Shown here in pieces: positions 1-12,993 of a stretch of DNA of 58,267 nucleotides. Within the stretch, counting starts at the first letter, position 1, and every line of letters starts with the position of its first letter. Made by a program: the position numbers and the translations under genes. Source of the stretch: Apostichopus californicus (lineage: Eukaryota > Echinodermata > Holothuroidea > Aspidochirotida > Stichopodidae); the NCBI GenBank assembly GCA_020650975.1, contig JAIPMN010005472.1, positions 1-58,267 on the forward strand, in the 5' to 3' direction. The notes under the pieces are model-generated. The model did no database searches and was not told the origin of the DNA. It saw only the letters and a program-made list of their open reading frames with translations.

Positions 1-65
1 ATTGGATCTATACTGTCACAAACATTTTTTATGCAATAGATCTTGTACATATTACTAGGGATAGG

Positions 66-1285
66 CAGTGGCGTAGCCAAGGGGGGCGTGGGGGCGACAG
101 CCCCCCCATGAAAGCTTGTCGCCCCCCCACTGGGATTTTGGGTGTCGGAAAAAAATTACATGTGCGAAAAATATATCATTGGTCTGAATGGTTTCGAATC
201 TCCATGATGATCACTCATGAACGACCCTTCGACCGCGGACCGGCAGTAGGCTATAGTTGCTGCAAATCCGGACGTGACATAGCGCATAGGCTGGGTTTTC
301 ACTTCTGGGACGTACCCTGATGCTCCTAAAACCACTAAAAAACCAAATTTTCAAGAAAGGAGACAATACTATTACTGAGAATCAGTCTATCACCCTAATA
401 ATGTTTCAGACGCAATCTTTGATCATGTCAGTTTGACATATAGTTCGGTCAATCTTTCCTAATTTTCCACGCGCAATTTGCAGATTTGTTGAAAAATGTC
501 AATGCCGGTGTCAAACTCACAACTTTGTGGTATGACTCCCAGGACGGCAAGTCGAGAAACTCACAAGCGGCGGATAGCTTCCTTCGCCTATAGTATGTCC
601 GGGGACATTTTGGGGCATCGTTCCTATAGGCCTGTATCTGACCGACTTGGTGCAATATAATGTGCCCATTTTGAAGTAAATTTATTCACAGATTGTTAGT
701 TGCCATGGGTTTGAACAAATGAGGGGTATTCTATCCTGAAACATAGGGCAAAATGAGGCTGGGGTTTCCAGTTCGCCGCATCATTTGTCAACTTGCACTG
801 GGTTCTAATTGGAATCACTAATAACAGAAATATTCCACCAAAAATTAAGGCCGCATGAACTTTATTGCAGATTTCCTGAGTGACGAATTTGTAATTTTCT
901 CCCGAAATCACGCAACTAGATGGCTGCTATTCAGCCTAGCAAGTGCCATCTCCAGCGATCTGGCAGATATTGAAATCTGAAATTTTCTTGGTACGCTGCG
1001 CACCAACCGATGGTGGCGCTCCGCTTAGATAGTACTTGCGGCCGGAATAATCGAATCGATTACGTCCTCCCCCCCCCCACGTTTCAAATCGGATTGACGC
1101 CCCTTCTTACAAGGCTTGGGAAGCGTCATTCCGACGATCTAGGAGGCCTTTTTAGCTAAAAATTTCGGTACGCTGCGCGCCAACCCATGGTGGCGCTCCG
1201 CTTAGATAGTAACAAGGGGCCCTCCCAGGAAACAGTCAAGCCCCCCCAGCACCCCCCCACTGAAAAAATCCTGGCTACGCCACTG
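66..1285. mobile_element. hAT-like non-autonomous DNA transposon
   Basis: Bounded by CAGTGGCGTAGCCA at the left and its inverse TGGCTACGCCACTG at the right. It is flanked by an 8-bp target duplication (GGGATAGG at 58-65, GGGATAAG at 1286-1293, one mismatch), the size made by hAT transposases. The inside has no transposase frame. It contains two copies (about 990-1032 and 1166-1210) of a block ending in GGCGCTCCGCTTAGATAGT, which recurs in the element at 10119-10509. A related, uninterrupted locus exists near 52965-53110. Confidence 0.75.
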
Positions 1286-4200
1286 GGGATAAGCTATGTC
1301 CCATAGCAAAACAAAGAACCAACAGTATATGCACTTAGTAGATTTCATTCTTGCAATAATAGAACGTAAAGGTAAAAAATATTCCTTTGCTACAAATGTT
1401 GTGGTTATCATGTTTGATGGATCTTGTCGAAATGTCAATTTACATGTCACTTCTATGCTTCCGTACCAACCTGTTCTTTGGTTACGGTGCACTAGGGCTA
1501 GCGCACCGGGAGGTCCTGTGCTATTTATATTAGTTGGTACGTATAGATTAGTTGGATTAGATAGATTAGTTATAGATTAGTTGGACTATAGCAACTACAT
1601 CAATCAACCCTATATTGTTAAAGGTGATGTCCTCAGTGAAATCATATCATGCTTGACACTTTCAAGTATGTAAAAGTTTTGTTCGACTTTTGTGGGCCAT
1701 TCCACTAAATTTGACCCGGGAGTGGAGAAAGTCCATAGAAACTTCATCAATCAACCTTTATTGTTAAATGGTGATATCTGAAGTGTAATCATGAACCAAT
1801 TATATCTTGCTAGATACTCTCAAGTATAGAAAAGTTCAGTTCAAGTTTTGTGGGATCATTCCACTAAATTTGACCCTCTGGTGGTCAACACATGAGTTGT
1901 CCAAGAGTACGTCATAACTGAAACCCCTGTTTTTGGCCCTCACATGACAACATTTTATTATTTCCTGAAAAACTTTGGTTCCCCACCATTGAAACGTTAT
2001 GTCTACATTTCAGCATGTAGGCTTGCTATGATCATGTTGGGATATATGGTGCAGCTATACACATATGAAGTGTGCGGAGTGGTAGATACATCTCTGATTT
2101 TTCTCAACAAAAGAAAAAACTAGAATGCAACATGCATCGGTTTCGATGATGTAACATGAGCAGTTTTCTTCATGACTCTGACATAATGTATAGTGAAGGT
2201 GTACAACATACTTCATCTTAGCATGAAGGTATATCTGTTCTACCTCCATGAACTTAGTTATACAGTGAAAAGCAGTGTGATGTGACAAAATATAAAATTC
2301 GCAATGACACAGGCTGTCCTGAAGTGGAGATTGACCTCAACAACAGGCTTCTTGTACTTAATGTGATGGATACATCAACACACTAAATATGACATCTGTC
2401 CTTGTTGAAATATTGCATAAAACATGGTTTTCACAATTTGACCCCTGGTGAACTCATACGACCATTGGCCTCTCAATGTAGTACAATAACATACCAAATA
2501 TGCGATCTGTCCAAGCTTTTATGTTTAGGAAGGTGCATTAGTGTAGAGAGACAGGTGAGAGGAGAGTGAAGTAATGTTTCGCATTTATTGACTTCAAATG
2601 ACCTTTGACCTCCACTGAAAGCATAATAGGCTCCTTAAATTTGATATGACTGTTTAGTCAATACAGAATATTTTATTTCCTGCAAAATTAACATTTTTCT
2701 TTTATTATAAACCTTGTTGTTTCTACATAATTTAATATTTGTTGAATTGATTTGGGGAAACTGTAGTGACAAGGTTAAACATTCAGTATGTACCTGCCAG
2801 GTTATCTCAGGAATTTATCTTTCATTGTTCTACTAGATATTCATATTGCTACATGCCATGAAATTTGCACCAATTCTCATTACAGTACATCTGTATATGT
2901 GTTGTTGTTGGTGACATGGTCAGCAGTCTAATGATCTTTGTCCTATGCCAGTGATCAGCTACACTTTATTCTTTATCCTGACAATACTATATTGTTTGTT
3001 CAAATGCTGACCAAAAGTCACTGTTGGACACTGTAGTCCAGGCCAAACTATGAAGGTACACACCTGGATTTGAGCAACTTATGTGTAATTTAAATGTTAA
3101 GAGACTACCTCCATAATCTTCAGTACTTCTAAAGGCATTGGATCTTTTTATTCAAAGTATCAATTTCGTGGTACCTCAATCTCTCTTTCTCATGTTCTTA
3201 AAGACCTTGGTATTTAACAGTAATTTCAGTGGAATGATCATACCAGTTGTTGATCCAAGAGACTTCCTCAATGCGAAAGGTATTACTACACATCTTTGTG
3301 ATACTTTTTCTTGTGCAGTGTTAGTCACACTTAATAACACTTATTCTACATATCTTTCTAAATGAACAATTATTTGGGGCAGCATAACTGCTTCAAACTT
3401 CAACCTTCATTCATTTAAAGACAAGGGACATCTGTCTAATTGTACATAGACACAGTTCACATCATTCGGTACTGTTATTTCCCAATTCCAGAATTCTCTC
3501 TGTCAATGACATTCATTTCCTTCAAGCTGGTCTTCTTTATGTTTTTCAGGGAATCAATGGCTCCACCTGAAACTCTTTCAATCATTTTATTCAGTTTGAC
3601 ATTTTACACACTCTTATTGTACTCATCCTGCAACACTCTTTCTATATACCCAATGTACAGGAAAGTTAACCTGATGTCTGCACAACATACACAATACTGG
3701 GCCAACACACTGTTCCTTGCCACATTCAGTGCCATCAAGAAACCTTTAAACACTACTTTAATTAATACTTGTGTATAACTTGCAGGTTGCTATAACTCTG
3801 TTTTTCTTTGCTCATGTTCTTTTTCTTATTTGTTATTTGTTATTTCTTCCACTTATGTAAGGGAGGGCTAATGCTTATAAGCTAACCTGAGCTTCATTTG
3901 AGTTCTTCCTAAATTTAATTTAAAGTTGTTGTGCTATTTTGACTTACAGATGTGTTCGAAACTCAAACTCAGCTCATTTTACTAAATATTGTCAAACTGT
4001 CACCATCATTGTTCACTCATTGTTATTCTGCCACAGAACATTACGCTGCTGTTACTTTCCTCTGCTATCACATGTATAGCAATACATACAGCATATTCCT
4101 TACTCAACATTTCTATAGCGACCTACGCAGTCTAAGCAAACCTTTTTTACTATCCAACCAAGATGGAACAGTCTATAATATAGTATAATATAGTATTTTA

Positions 4201-4909
4201 TATGTGTGAGCCATGAATGAAGTTTATGTTTGTAGATGTAAACTATCAAGTTAGGTTTAAGCTGCCTGCTTGACAAACAGGAGGCCAAATATGTAAAATT
4301 GAAATGATGCAGGGCCAAATTGGATATATTCCTGTGACGTTACAAAAATCAGAGAATATTTCCGGTGACATTTTTTATTGGGGATGGTACATGAAATCTC
4401 TGGACTGTCCCCAGGAATCATCTGGTCACCTTAACATCCAAAATGGCAGCTTCAAATTCTGTGACTTTTCTTAATTTTCCTGACTGTGTGGGAACCATGC
4501 CTGTAAATACGGATATTTTTTGGGCTTTGTCCCTTAAGCATCACTTATTCCCATCCTTGCACATATCATTCTGCATCTTACAAGTTGATTAGTTGATTTT
4601 GTGTTAATATTACATTTGTAGGCTATTCTAGCTATATTTCCTCTTTTTGCTCTGTAGGATAGACAACAGATTATGATGGCAGGAAAAAACAAACGGAAAT
4701 TGTGGAGTGTAATCGTTAAAATTCAATACCTTTAACAGTTATTAGGAACAGGTTACGTTTCAAGTACCTTTGACTAAGTTCATGCTGTGGCGAGAATAAA
4801 TTTGTTCATAATCTATGGCATGTATAGCATTTTCAAGGTATATTATCAGAGAAGATAGCCATTACTTGGTTTGCTTGTATTAAGGAATGATTTATTACTT
4901 TATACTTAC
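1286..4909. other. Non-coding flank or intron of the EGF/Calx-beta gene
   Basis: No convincing exon on either strand. It holds a diverged tandem duplication at about 1585-1884. The open frames between 3138 and 4188 lack recognisable domains and are AT-rich; rc reading of 3480-3720 has mildly protein-like stretches broken by stops. Confidence 0.5.
1585..1884. repeat. Two-copy diverged tandem repeat
   Basis: Copies at about 1585-1726 and 1731-1884 share CATCAATCAACC near the start and CATTCCACTAAATTTGACCC near the end, with many substitutions and small indels between. No coding content seen. Confidence 0.7.
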
Positions 4910-5176
4910 CAGGATCATCATCTGTTATAGTAATGGTGGTTACGAAATTACCAGACACAAGCTGGACCATTGATGATGATGGTTGTGGATCATACAAGAC
5001 CAAAATAAAGACTTTACTCATCGTTTCTTGGGTCAAATCAGATAGAATAAAGACATTCACAGGAGTGCAGGGTTGTCCAGCACTAATAGTGACATCTTGA
5101 CGAGGGTTCACTGGAATGTTCACAAAGTCAACGTCTGGCAATGCTGAGTTAGCTACTGAGAGAGCAGGTGTGTGCA
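4910..5176 (-). CDS. Exon: second half of Calx-beta domain
   Basis: A 267-nt phase 1-1 exon. DVDFVNIPV and QDVTISAGQ correspond to the central strands, SKVFILVLYDP to the conserved F-x-V/L-x-L stretch, and NFVTTITITDDDP to the hallmark C-terminal T-I-x-I-x-D-D-D. Calx-beta domains bind calcium in Na/Ca exchangers, integrin beta-4 and extracellular matrix proteins. The donor G|GTAAGT shows that more exons follow at lower coordinates, but I could not find them. Confidence 0.85.
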
Positions 5177-8100
5177 CTGTACAGAGAAGATACATGTACA
5201 GCACATTAAATAAGTAACCAATCAATGTATAGGAAGCTATTGAGTTGGGGTTTTATAACCTTCAGTTGAAAGGTTTCACATGTAAAAGCCTCAATATTAC
5301 AACCAGTGCTCTTCTCATGCAATAGGATACTATCAGATGGTAACTAGTTTACACAGAGTAAAGGATAAATATAAAGACCTTTAAATTCCACTCATCAGGT
5401 CGAATAAATTTGGTTGTAGCACCTCATAATATCTGATACCATTACTAAGATACCTATTAGTTATTGATCAGTTAAGTCAATACAGCTAGGCTGCTCCAGG
5501 GAATAAGAGTGCTTTTACACTAGATCCGAACCAGTCCTTGACGTCAGGATCTGATTCTGACATACAGATCACGGCTGTAGCGATCGAATAGTTCAGATTC
5601 GAATCTGATCCTCCTATTTTGATGCTGGCAGAAACCAGGATCTGATCCGGACTTCGAGATCAATTTTGCAATGTAAACACTCCCGCATCAACAGTGACCG
5701 GAGATATCAGGTGACCTCATTACATCACATGCATTCTTGTGTGAAATTCCAGTCCTGTATCATGCATGTGCTAATTCCTATGTACATTGAGTGTGTGTGG
5801 GCCGTACATAGCGTAGTATTGTCACCCTAAAAAGTTTTGGAGTATTCATACTACATGATCCACGGCTGCCCATGACACATTTCCAATCTGAATTTTTTAC
5901 AAAGATCCACTTAAAAGCTGTAGAGGATCAGAGTACAACTCAAATGTAAATGTGCCCGGATCAAAGCATAAGGTTACGCCATGGAGAGATGGTAACATCA
6001 GGGGATCTGATCCGGATCTAGTGTAAAAGCACCCTAAGTCTTCTAGTATCACATTGCAAAATGCCATACAAAATAGTCAAATTGCTATATAAATGCAAAG
6101 ATGTATAGCAGTTTTTACACAGGGATCATGTAGTATTTTAAAAGAACATATTAACTCGGGACTTCAAAACTGCTACACAAAAGTTGAACACTAAATTATT
6201 CCCTGTGCTGTTGTCAGTTTTTTATTTAACATTAAAGTTAGTGTTAAAAATCCAAGCATAAAAAGATACAATAGGTAGCAACATTTTGCATGCAACTGAT
6301 TTATATTAAGACTGATTTCATTTTTAATGATAAGGTGTCTGATATTACCTATTTTACCTGTATTATATTGCCATACAAGTTCTCTAAAGTAGAAGTGATG
6401 TTTTTGGTTAAAATCTAGTTCAGCCAAGGTACAGTTGACAATTTATGAATGTTGAAAACCAGCCCCTCCCATTTCCCCCTGTCATACCTGTCATCTTGCA
6501 TAGTATACAGTAATTAAAGAGGCCCACAACACACAGTTTGATAGAAAAATATTTGAAAGACCACAAATGACAAGACTCAGCAGCTAATTGCAACAAATAA
6601 ATTGAAAGTACCAACATTAAAATAGCCTTACTTTTAATATCACCAACAGGGCTATCCAATTGGCATATTTAAATTCAACAACTTGTAAAAGTGAGGCTAT
6701 TATATCTTGCCTGTAGGTTTCAGAAACCCTTGCCTTGCCTTCTTCATTGGAAACTTGTCAATATGTTTGCATCCATGAGAAGTCTAGTCAAATCTTGTTA
6801 TGTACTTTTATGTTTTTGCCAAATCAAATCACAATGCATTCACAAAGCTTACAACACTTTGATCTTCTAAAACTAAAGAAAAATAAGCCCAAACCTGCAA
6901 GGGTTACTTCTTGTGAAGATGGTTGTCGACAGACTTGAACGGTAACTTCTTTTTGTCCAACATGTCCTTCAGTTACTGTTATCTCCAAAGGACTCAGATA
7001 TGCAGCAATGGCTAAAGGTGTTAAATATGAAGAATTTCAATATATCTCACAATCAAACAGAGATCTAAAAATGACAGCTTGGATAACTGAGGTCTATTTT
7101 TAATACATTCTCTGTAAACTATATCAGTTGAAACTTGATATATTAGCTGCCATTTGAGATGCTTTAATAAGTATACTAACAGCATTACAGTAGATTTTAA
7201 AGCAGTATGGTGAGTATAAACAACTATGAAAAATTCAAGAAAGTCATGACATGAATAGGACGAGGACCTATCAATTATCTCACATCACAGAGTTTCAGCT
7301 CTTTGGACAGTTACAGAGGTAAAGTATTTACTTGTGGACACCAACCAATAGAAAACTGATTAGAAAAATATACATTCTACAGATACAACACCTTGCCTAT
7401 GACCTGCATAACAAGTCTTCATGATACATGCCCTGTGATGTCATCAAAATGCTATGTTCTTCACCAACCTGAGCTACCAATTCACTCAGCCAACTATCAA
7501 CTCTTAGGATTCAATGACTCCTTCATCCTATTCATTTCAAGTATTTGAAAACTTTCCAATGTTCAACTCATACTTTCTCTAGACAACTGCTGACACCATC
7601 TCAGTCCAACCTAACAATTTATTTAACCTTTTGCCCTTTCCACTTCAACTGAGCTGACAAGGACCAAGTGTGTTAAAGATTCCCATTAAAAGTGTGTCTG
7701 CTATCAGAAAGATATGCAACTGTAGTTATGTGCAATATTTAATGGTCTACTTCGTATGTACACAATATTATCAATCAGTCCTTTTGTCTGTGGTACTACT
7801 GACAGTGTGGGCCAAACTAAAATGAAACAAAATCTGTCCGCAAAAAAAAAATACTGTACCAACAACAGAATTCTGTTTAAACCTAGTACCAAGTATAAGA
7901 TGTATCAAAGCTTTACCACCCAATAAAGACTGTTTCAAAATGTTCAGATTTTGACCATTGCTCTCCTAATACAACCTTTGACCCCTACTTAAAATCAATA
8001 TATAAGAGGCATCTACATATTATATATAAGCTAAATACATATGTAAAAGATTCACCTATAAAGTTGAAATTAATGAATTTGAAGGTTTACAAAGTTCGCA

Positions 8101-11100
8101 GGTTCTCAAATGACCTTTGAACGAAAGATGTAATTTACATTGAGTTTACGATGTTTTCATGTTATGACCACTGTTGAGCTCAAATGACATGACCATTACC
8201 AAAAACAATACCAGAACCAAGAATCCACAGAGAGGCACCCACACACCAACTATGAGATTGATAAAAGCTAGACATATTGAGTTACCATGTTTACATAGTA
8301 TAGACCACTGGTGGACTCATATGACCTTTGACATAAATCACAAACTGCGATAAAGATAGTACACACTGAGGGGTACCAACAACTCATCTACTTGATTCAC
8401 CTAACCTTTAAATAATTGTTGAGTGAGCTTGTTTACAAGCTTTTCATATTTTGGCTGCTGGTGACCTCAAGTGACATTTGACCTCCACCAATACTATAAA
8501 CAGTCAATAACTCACTGAGGAGTATCTATGTACAGTAGCTAGTATGACGTTTATGCATGTTACACATAATGAGTTATTGTGTTTACAAAATGAGTTGTCA
8601 CAATCCAGTGATGTCATGAAGTCCCTCTGGTCAAGTCTCAAGTCACTGAGGGCAAGTCTCAATTAAGTCAAGTCTCAAGTCACTATAGTATTGAATGTCT
8701 GAGAATCAGAAACCTTTAGTAACTCATTTTTTAAAAGAACAGAACTGCATAGTACTTGGTGTTGAAGTAACATTTAACATTTTTCATAATGCCATAATAC
8801 TCACACTGAGTGTAATGATAATGCTTCATCGGTGAGCTCTCTTTCTCTGGATACTTCTATCAGTACCTCTATGTCTTATTAGCCTACATTATCAACACTC
8901 TCATCCAGTTAGCCTACCTTATCAACTCTCTCTCTCTTATTAGCATATATTTATATCAACTCTCTCTATCTTATACGTTTATATAATCAACTCTCTCTAT
9001 CTTATTAGCCTACATTATGAACTCTCTCTATGTTGCTAGCCTACATTATCAACACTCTTTCTATTGTTAGCTTAAATATAATCAACTCTATCTATCTTAT
9101 TAGCCTACATTATCAACACTCTCTTCATTTATGTTGAGTCCTTAATTTCTACATCACTTGATATCTACTGACCAATTCTCTACTGAGAATTTGTGGTTAT
9201 CATGCTACACAGTTCATTTCAAAGGGATCAACATCGCAGATTTTCACTGGACACACAATAAATAGTTCAAATTTAATAAAACAGATATGTAGCTTTGGCA
9301 TTTTTAATGGATATAAGAAAAATACAGAGGAATTATTCATCTTCAAGGCATATATATATCTGATCCTTGTCAAATGCATTAATTCCACTGCAGTTCTAGA
9401 GTATCTTTATTCAGTTGTAGCATATACATTTGATTTGACAATGAATGTAACTTTGCAAGTGAAGGATCACATCTACAATTTTGACCACTCTCCTACACAA
9501 ATGTGATAGTTACTGTACATGCGAACAATGGCATACAGTATATATTCTGACACACTGACTGTGTGTTAATGAATATCATCCCTAACCTTACTTATTACAA
9601 GTTGTTAATGATCTTAGAGCTCTCACTGTTGGGTTTTTGTATAATCAAACAGTACATATTAATAGACTTGAAACTTAGCAATATTTTCTAGGTTTGTCGG
9701 TATCAACTGCCATTCTATGATATGCAAAACCCAATTCTGTGAATAATGAGTTTATCAATAAACAAGTTGAAAATGTTAAAAGAGAAAAGTCCACAAATTG
9801 GATGTTTAACTTGTTTAAATCTGTAGCATACTGACTAATATTCATGCAATGCTACCAAATACTGTAATTGGGCACAACATCTCACAAAATGAAACAGAAT
9901 CAGAATGATATATGAGATACTAAGAATACTAACCACTGTCACATCTTGGACCTGCAAAGTTTGTAGGACAGTTGCAGACGTCACCAACACAGGTACCTCT
10001 CACACAAGATATGTCCAGACAACCTAGTACATAGTGACATGGAAAGGAACACATATGATGAGAAACACATCCAAGGTAAACAAGGTAATTATTTCAATGT
10101 TATATCAAATGTTGCAATCAGTGGCGGAGCGTCCATACAGTCAGGGGGGCGGATGTCCTCCCTGACGGACTCAAATGGACTGCTGGCGCCCTTTTCAGCT
10201 TTTTAACACTTTTTACTTATTCGCGATTATTGACATTTTTACTGCGCTCTTATCTACCTATTGACATTTGTCACAATTTTTTGGTGTAATTTTCTTACAA
10301 AATGCTCTAACCGCTATTTATTCTTCGTTTATCTGCAAATTAGCAAGGCCCGCAACGGGTCATTTCCGGGGATCTAGGGAGTATCTTTACTCAAAAAAAT
10401 TCTGTACCCTCCGCGCCAACCTGTGGTGTCGCTCCGCTTAGATAGTGTCGAAAGCGCCCCTACGGACCATTTTCGCCCACTCTGACCAATACCCCTAGCT
10501 CCGCCACTGGTTGAAATGGTTGGTTACAAAGCTTGTGAGTGAAATATTTGGATGATTGGAGCAAACATAGACTGTTTCTGTTAATACAGACATGAGAGGT
10601 TACAAATAGCTGAGTAGAGATGGTCAAATATTGTACATTGTGCTAATTATCCTTATTGCAAAACAAACACCTTTAAGTTTCCTTCACAAAATGTTAAAGA
10701 AAACAAAGTATACTGCAAATTTTTCCTTCACATTAAATATTTTCAGAATAAACATGAAAATACATTCAGTTTGAACTGAAAATACACCAAAACTTTTATG
10801 ACAACATCAGGAGAAAATATAAAGCATGACAAAGATTATGCAAAATATGTTACAGAAGAATGATAAAATTATGTCAGTACTTACTTCTTGGGTTACCTAA
10901 CCAGATTCTAGTACTAGGCTTAACAATACCACCAGATTAAAAACAGCTTGAGTTGGCAAAGACCCAGGCTTTACTTAACTTTTCTAACATTATTCTATGT
11001 AAGACACTAGCATATATGCAGTAGTAACACACCCTACCAAAGAGTGGTTAACTGTGTATGGCCTGCATTGTTGACTGTCTTGGGCCTAATGTCGAAGTTA

Positions 11101-11377
11101 ATCATAAATAAAAGTGTGATGATAAATGATTATAAACAGCACAAGTAATATTTAACATGTTCATTTTAAACTGAAAATACCATAAATTTTATATAAATTA
11201 CATCAGAAGAGAACATAAAGCAAGATAAAGATGATGTAAGATATGATAAAATTTTAGAATGTCAGTACATACTTGTTGAACAAAATGGCTGAACTGTTCC
11301 TGGTGGACAAATGCACATGTCTGGAGGCCCAGGCAGACAAGTACCTCCATTGTAGCAAGGAAAGTTACTGCAGTCCA
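4910..11377 (-). CDS. EGF/Calx-beta domain gene, four exons seen, both ends missing
   Basis: A second extracellular gene on the minus strand, about 12 kb downstream of the receptor stop codon. Exons in coding order: 11273-11377 (EGF), 9934-10023 (EGF), 6895-7011 and 4910-5176 (the two halves of a Calx-beta domain). All are phase 1-1 and all joins keep frame, giving 193 codons. No signal peptide, membrane helix or stop is visible. It could be the ectodomain of another receptor or a secreted matrix protein. I found no exon that would connect it to the receptor gene, whose stop codon intervenes. Confidence 0.82.
5508..6034. mobile_element. MITE with terminal inverted repeats
   Basis: Starts AGTGCTTTTACACTAGATCC and ends with the inverse GGATCTAGTGTAAAAGCACC, with a likely 4-bp TAAG duplication on both sides (5504-5507, 6035-6038). 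Inside are several GATCTGATCC-type motifs and no open frame. It lies just upstream (minus strand) of the Calx-beta exon 4910-5176, within the intron. Confidence 0.72.
6895..7011 (-). CDS. Exon: first half of Calx-beta domain
   Basis: A 117-nt phase 1-1 exon encoding YLSPLEITVTEGHVGQKEVT followed by QVCRQPSSQEVTLA. A beta-strand pattern with the V-x-E-G turn is typical of Calx-beta starts. It joins the exon at 4910-5176 through a Val codon to make one domain. Confidence 0.72.
8880..9125. repeat. Minisatellite, unit about 31-36 bp
   Basis: At least seven imperfect copies built on ATCAACTCTCTCTATCTTAT followed by TAGCCTACATT. It lies in the intron between the Calx-beta and EGF exons of the downstream gene. 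Confidence 0.8.
9934..10023 (-). CDS. Exon: short EGF-like domain
   Basis: A 90-nt phase 1-1 exon with CLDISCVRGTCVGDVCNC and then NFAGPRCDS. It has six cysteines in a compact EGF of the tenascin/EGF_2 type. It sits 96 bp from a hAT-like insertion (10119-10509) that lies in the intron upstream. Confidence 0.88.
10119..10509. mobile_element. Short hAT-like MITE
   Basis: Termini CAGTGGCGGAGC and GCTCCGCCACTG, with an 8-bp target duplication (GTTGCAAT at 10111-10118, GTTGAAAT at 10510-10517, one mismatch). An internal block ending GTCGCTCCGCTTAGATAGTG matches the repeated block in the 66-1285 element, so the two belong to one family. No coding frame. Confidence 0.75.
11273..11377 (-). CDS. Exon: EGF domain
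   Basis: A 105-nt phase 1-1 exon. It reads DCSNFPCYNGGTCLPG followed by MCICPPGTVQPFC, with all six cysteines in EGF spacing (C-x4-C-x5-C-x7-C-x-C-x8-C). It lacks the Ca-binding D-x-D/N-E start. The acceptor is GACAG|TGGAC and the donor A|GTATGT. Confidence 0.9.
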
Positions 11378-12479
11378 CTGTCAAAAAAAAAATTATTCAG
11401 TAAATATCACAGTTCAACACACATTTATTATAGCTGGTTTATGTGACAAAATATTATCTTATTTTTTAATGGAATTAAAAACAGTTTGACCAACTCTTTG
11501 ACAATTTCTCTGAAACTTGGTACTTGATACAATATATAAATATAAACACACAGTGTACAGGTGTCCAGGGATAAACACTACATTGATCTGCTGAGCTGAA
11601 GTGAAACATAGTTCACATTTAAGGGATTGATTTACTCTACAGTACAAAAATGGGAAATGAAAGATCAACATTCCTACATAGGTATTGTCCATCTGTTACA
11701 GTATGTTAAAATAGCCTAGCACAAGTAGATATTTTAAACTAACAACCCAAAGTGTAAACTACATATTTTATGTTTGGCCTTATATTGCACAGGCTGAAGT
11801 ATAGAGGCTTTTGAAAGCCTTGAGTCTGCACTTTGCTGACCCGTGGTACAGTCCATTATATCTACTGCAGTATGTGGTAAGTTCTCCATCACTTGTAGAA
11901 CCTTATAGATTGGTTGATGTTTTCAATATCTGACCTTGATATTGATTTAAGAGTGCTTTCAATGTCAAAGTGTATACAAGTCCTTACACAATTTGTGTTC
12001 AATACATTAGGCCCCTTAGTACTTACCATAATAAAGCAAACTTTAATATAAAAGGTTTTCGCTGTTGATTTTAATATTAAGGAATGACTGGCGTCACTTG
12101 CACCTTCAAATCATTAAGGGACCATGACCGTGCTGAGTTCAAAGACACTGCATGTCTCATGCATCACAGCTTAGTGTATGTTTACACATAGTCAGTTCGT
12201 GAAATGGAGCTGAAGTTATTTTATCAGCATAGTAATTTATGTAAACCTTGGCAATATTTGTTATCTCATGTACTAGGTGATACTGAAAGCATTTTTTTAA
12301 ATTCCAATTAATGGCATAAAATGCAGTACCAAAGTCTTAACAAGAGCCCAAAAGGCACTATTGTTCCTGCTTTGGGGAATAGTAAAAAAGTGTTAAATTG
12401 TATGTCACCAACCAATATCATAATATTTATGCCCAAATGTATGAACCAGCTATTAACCAACTACTATGTTCCAATTTTG

Positions 12480-12790
12480 CATATAATCTGATTTAAGGTT
12501 GTGGAGTTATTGCAATTTTCAAAATTTTGGTCCCTCACAAAGAAATTGGGCGTGATAAAATTTTGCACCTACATGGTCCCAAAAATATTTGGCCCAGACA
12601 AAGTGGCTCAAAGATATATTTGCCCCCCCCCCCAAAAAAAAATTGAGCCCCAAAAGTGTGGGCCTAAATGGTCCCAAAGATATTGGGCCAAAAGCATGTA
12701 TCCCAAAATGCATCTTAAGTGGAAATAAAATCTGGGCCAATCTTACCAAAAATTGGGCCTCATATTTCTGAGGCCCTGATGGCATGATAC
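12480..12790. repeat. Degenerate short-motif repeat (TGGTCCCAAA-like)
   Basis: Recurrent GGTCCCAAA, GGCCCAGA and TTGGGCC motifs spaced by about 20-30 bp, with a C9/A9 run at 12625-12641. A shorter related patch is at about 13598-13650. The open frames over it on both strands are products of the repeat. Confidence 0.5.
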
Positions 12791-12993
12791 CAGCTATTTG
12801 GTTTGGGAATGTTAGGATACAATAAATATTGTGTATTATTTAAAGAGCCACAAATTTCTAGAGTATTAGTTTTGTCTTATTGGCGTTTCTAAGAACTTTC
12901 CTGTAATCGTCCCGAGTTTTCTACAACTTTCACTGCACTTTACGGTATATTAGTGAATAACTACTGTAGAGATGCGAGAAACAGCCAGATTGT

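Noticed and set aside
3138..3778. Plus-strand frames of 75 and 112 codons, and protein-like stretches on the opposite strand
   Set aside because: AT-rich, no recognised domain, stops interrupt the minus-strand reading, no convincing splice sites.
12501..12785. Overlapping frames with repeated GPKF/KFGPK-like peptides on both strands
   Set aside because: Produced by the degenerate GGTCCCAAA repeat; no codon pattern or domain.
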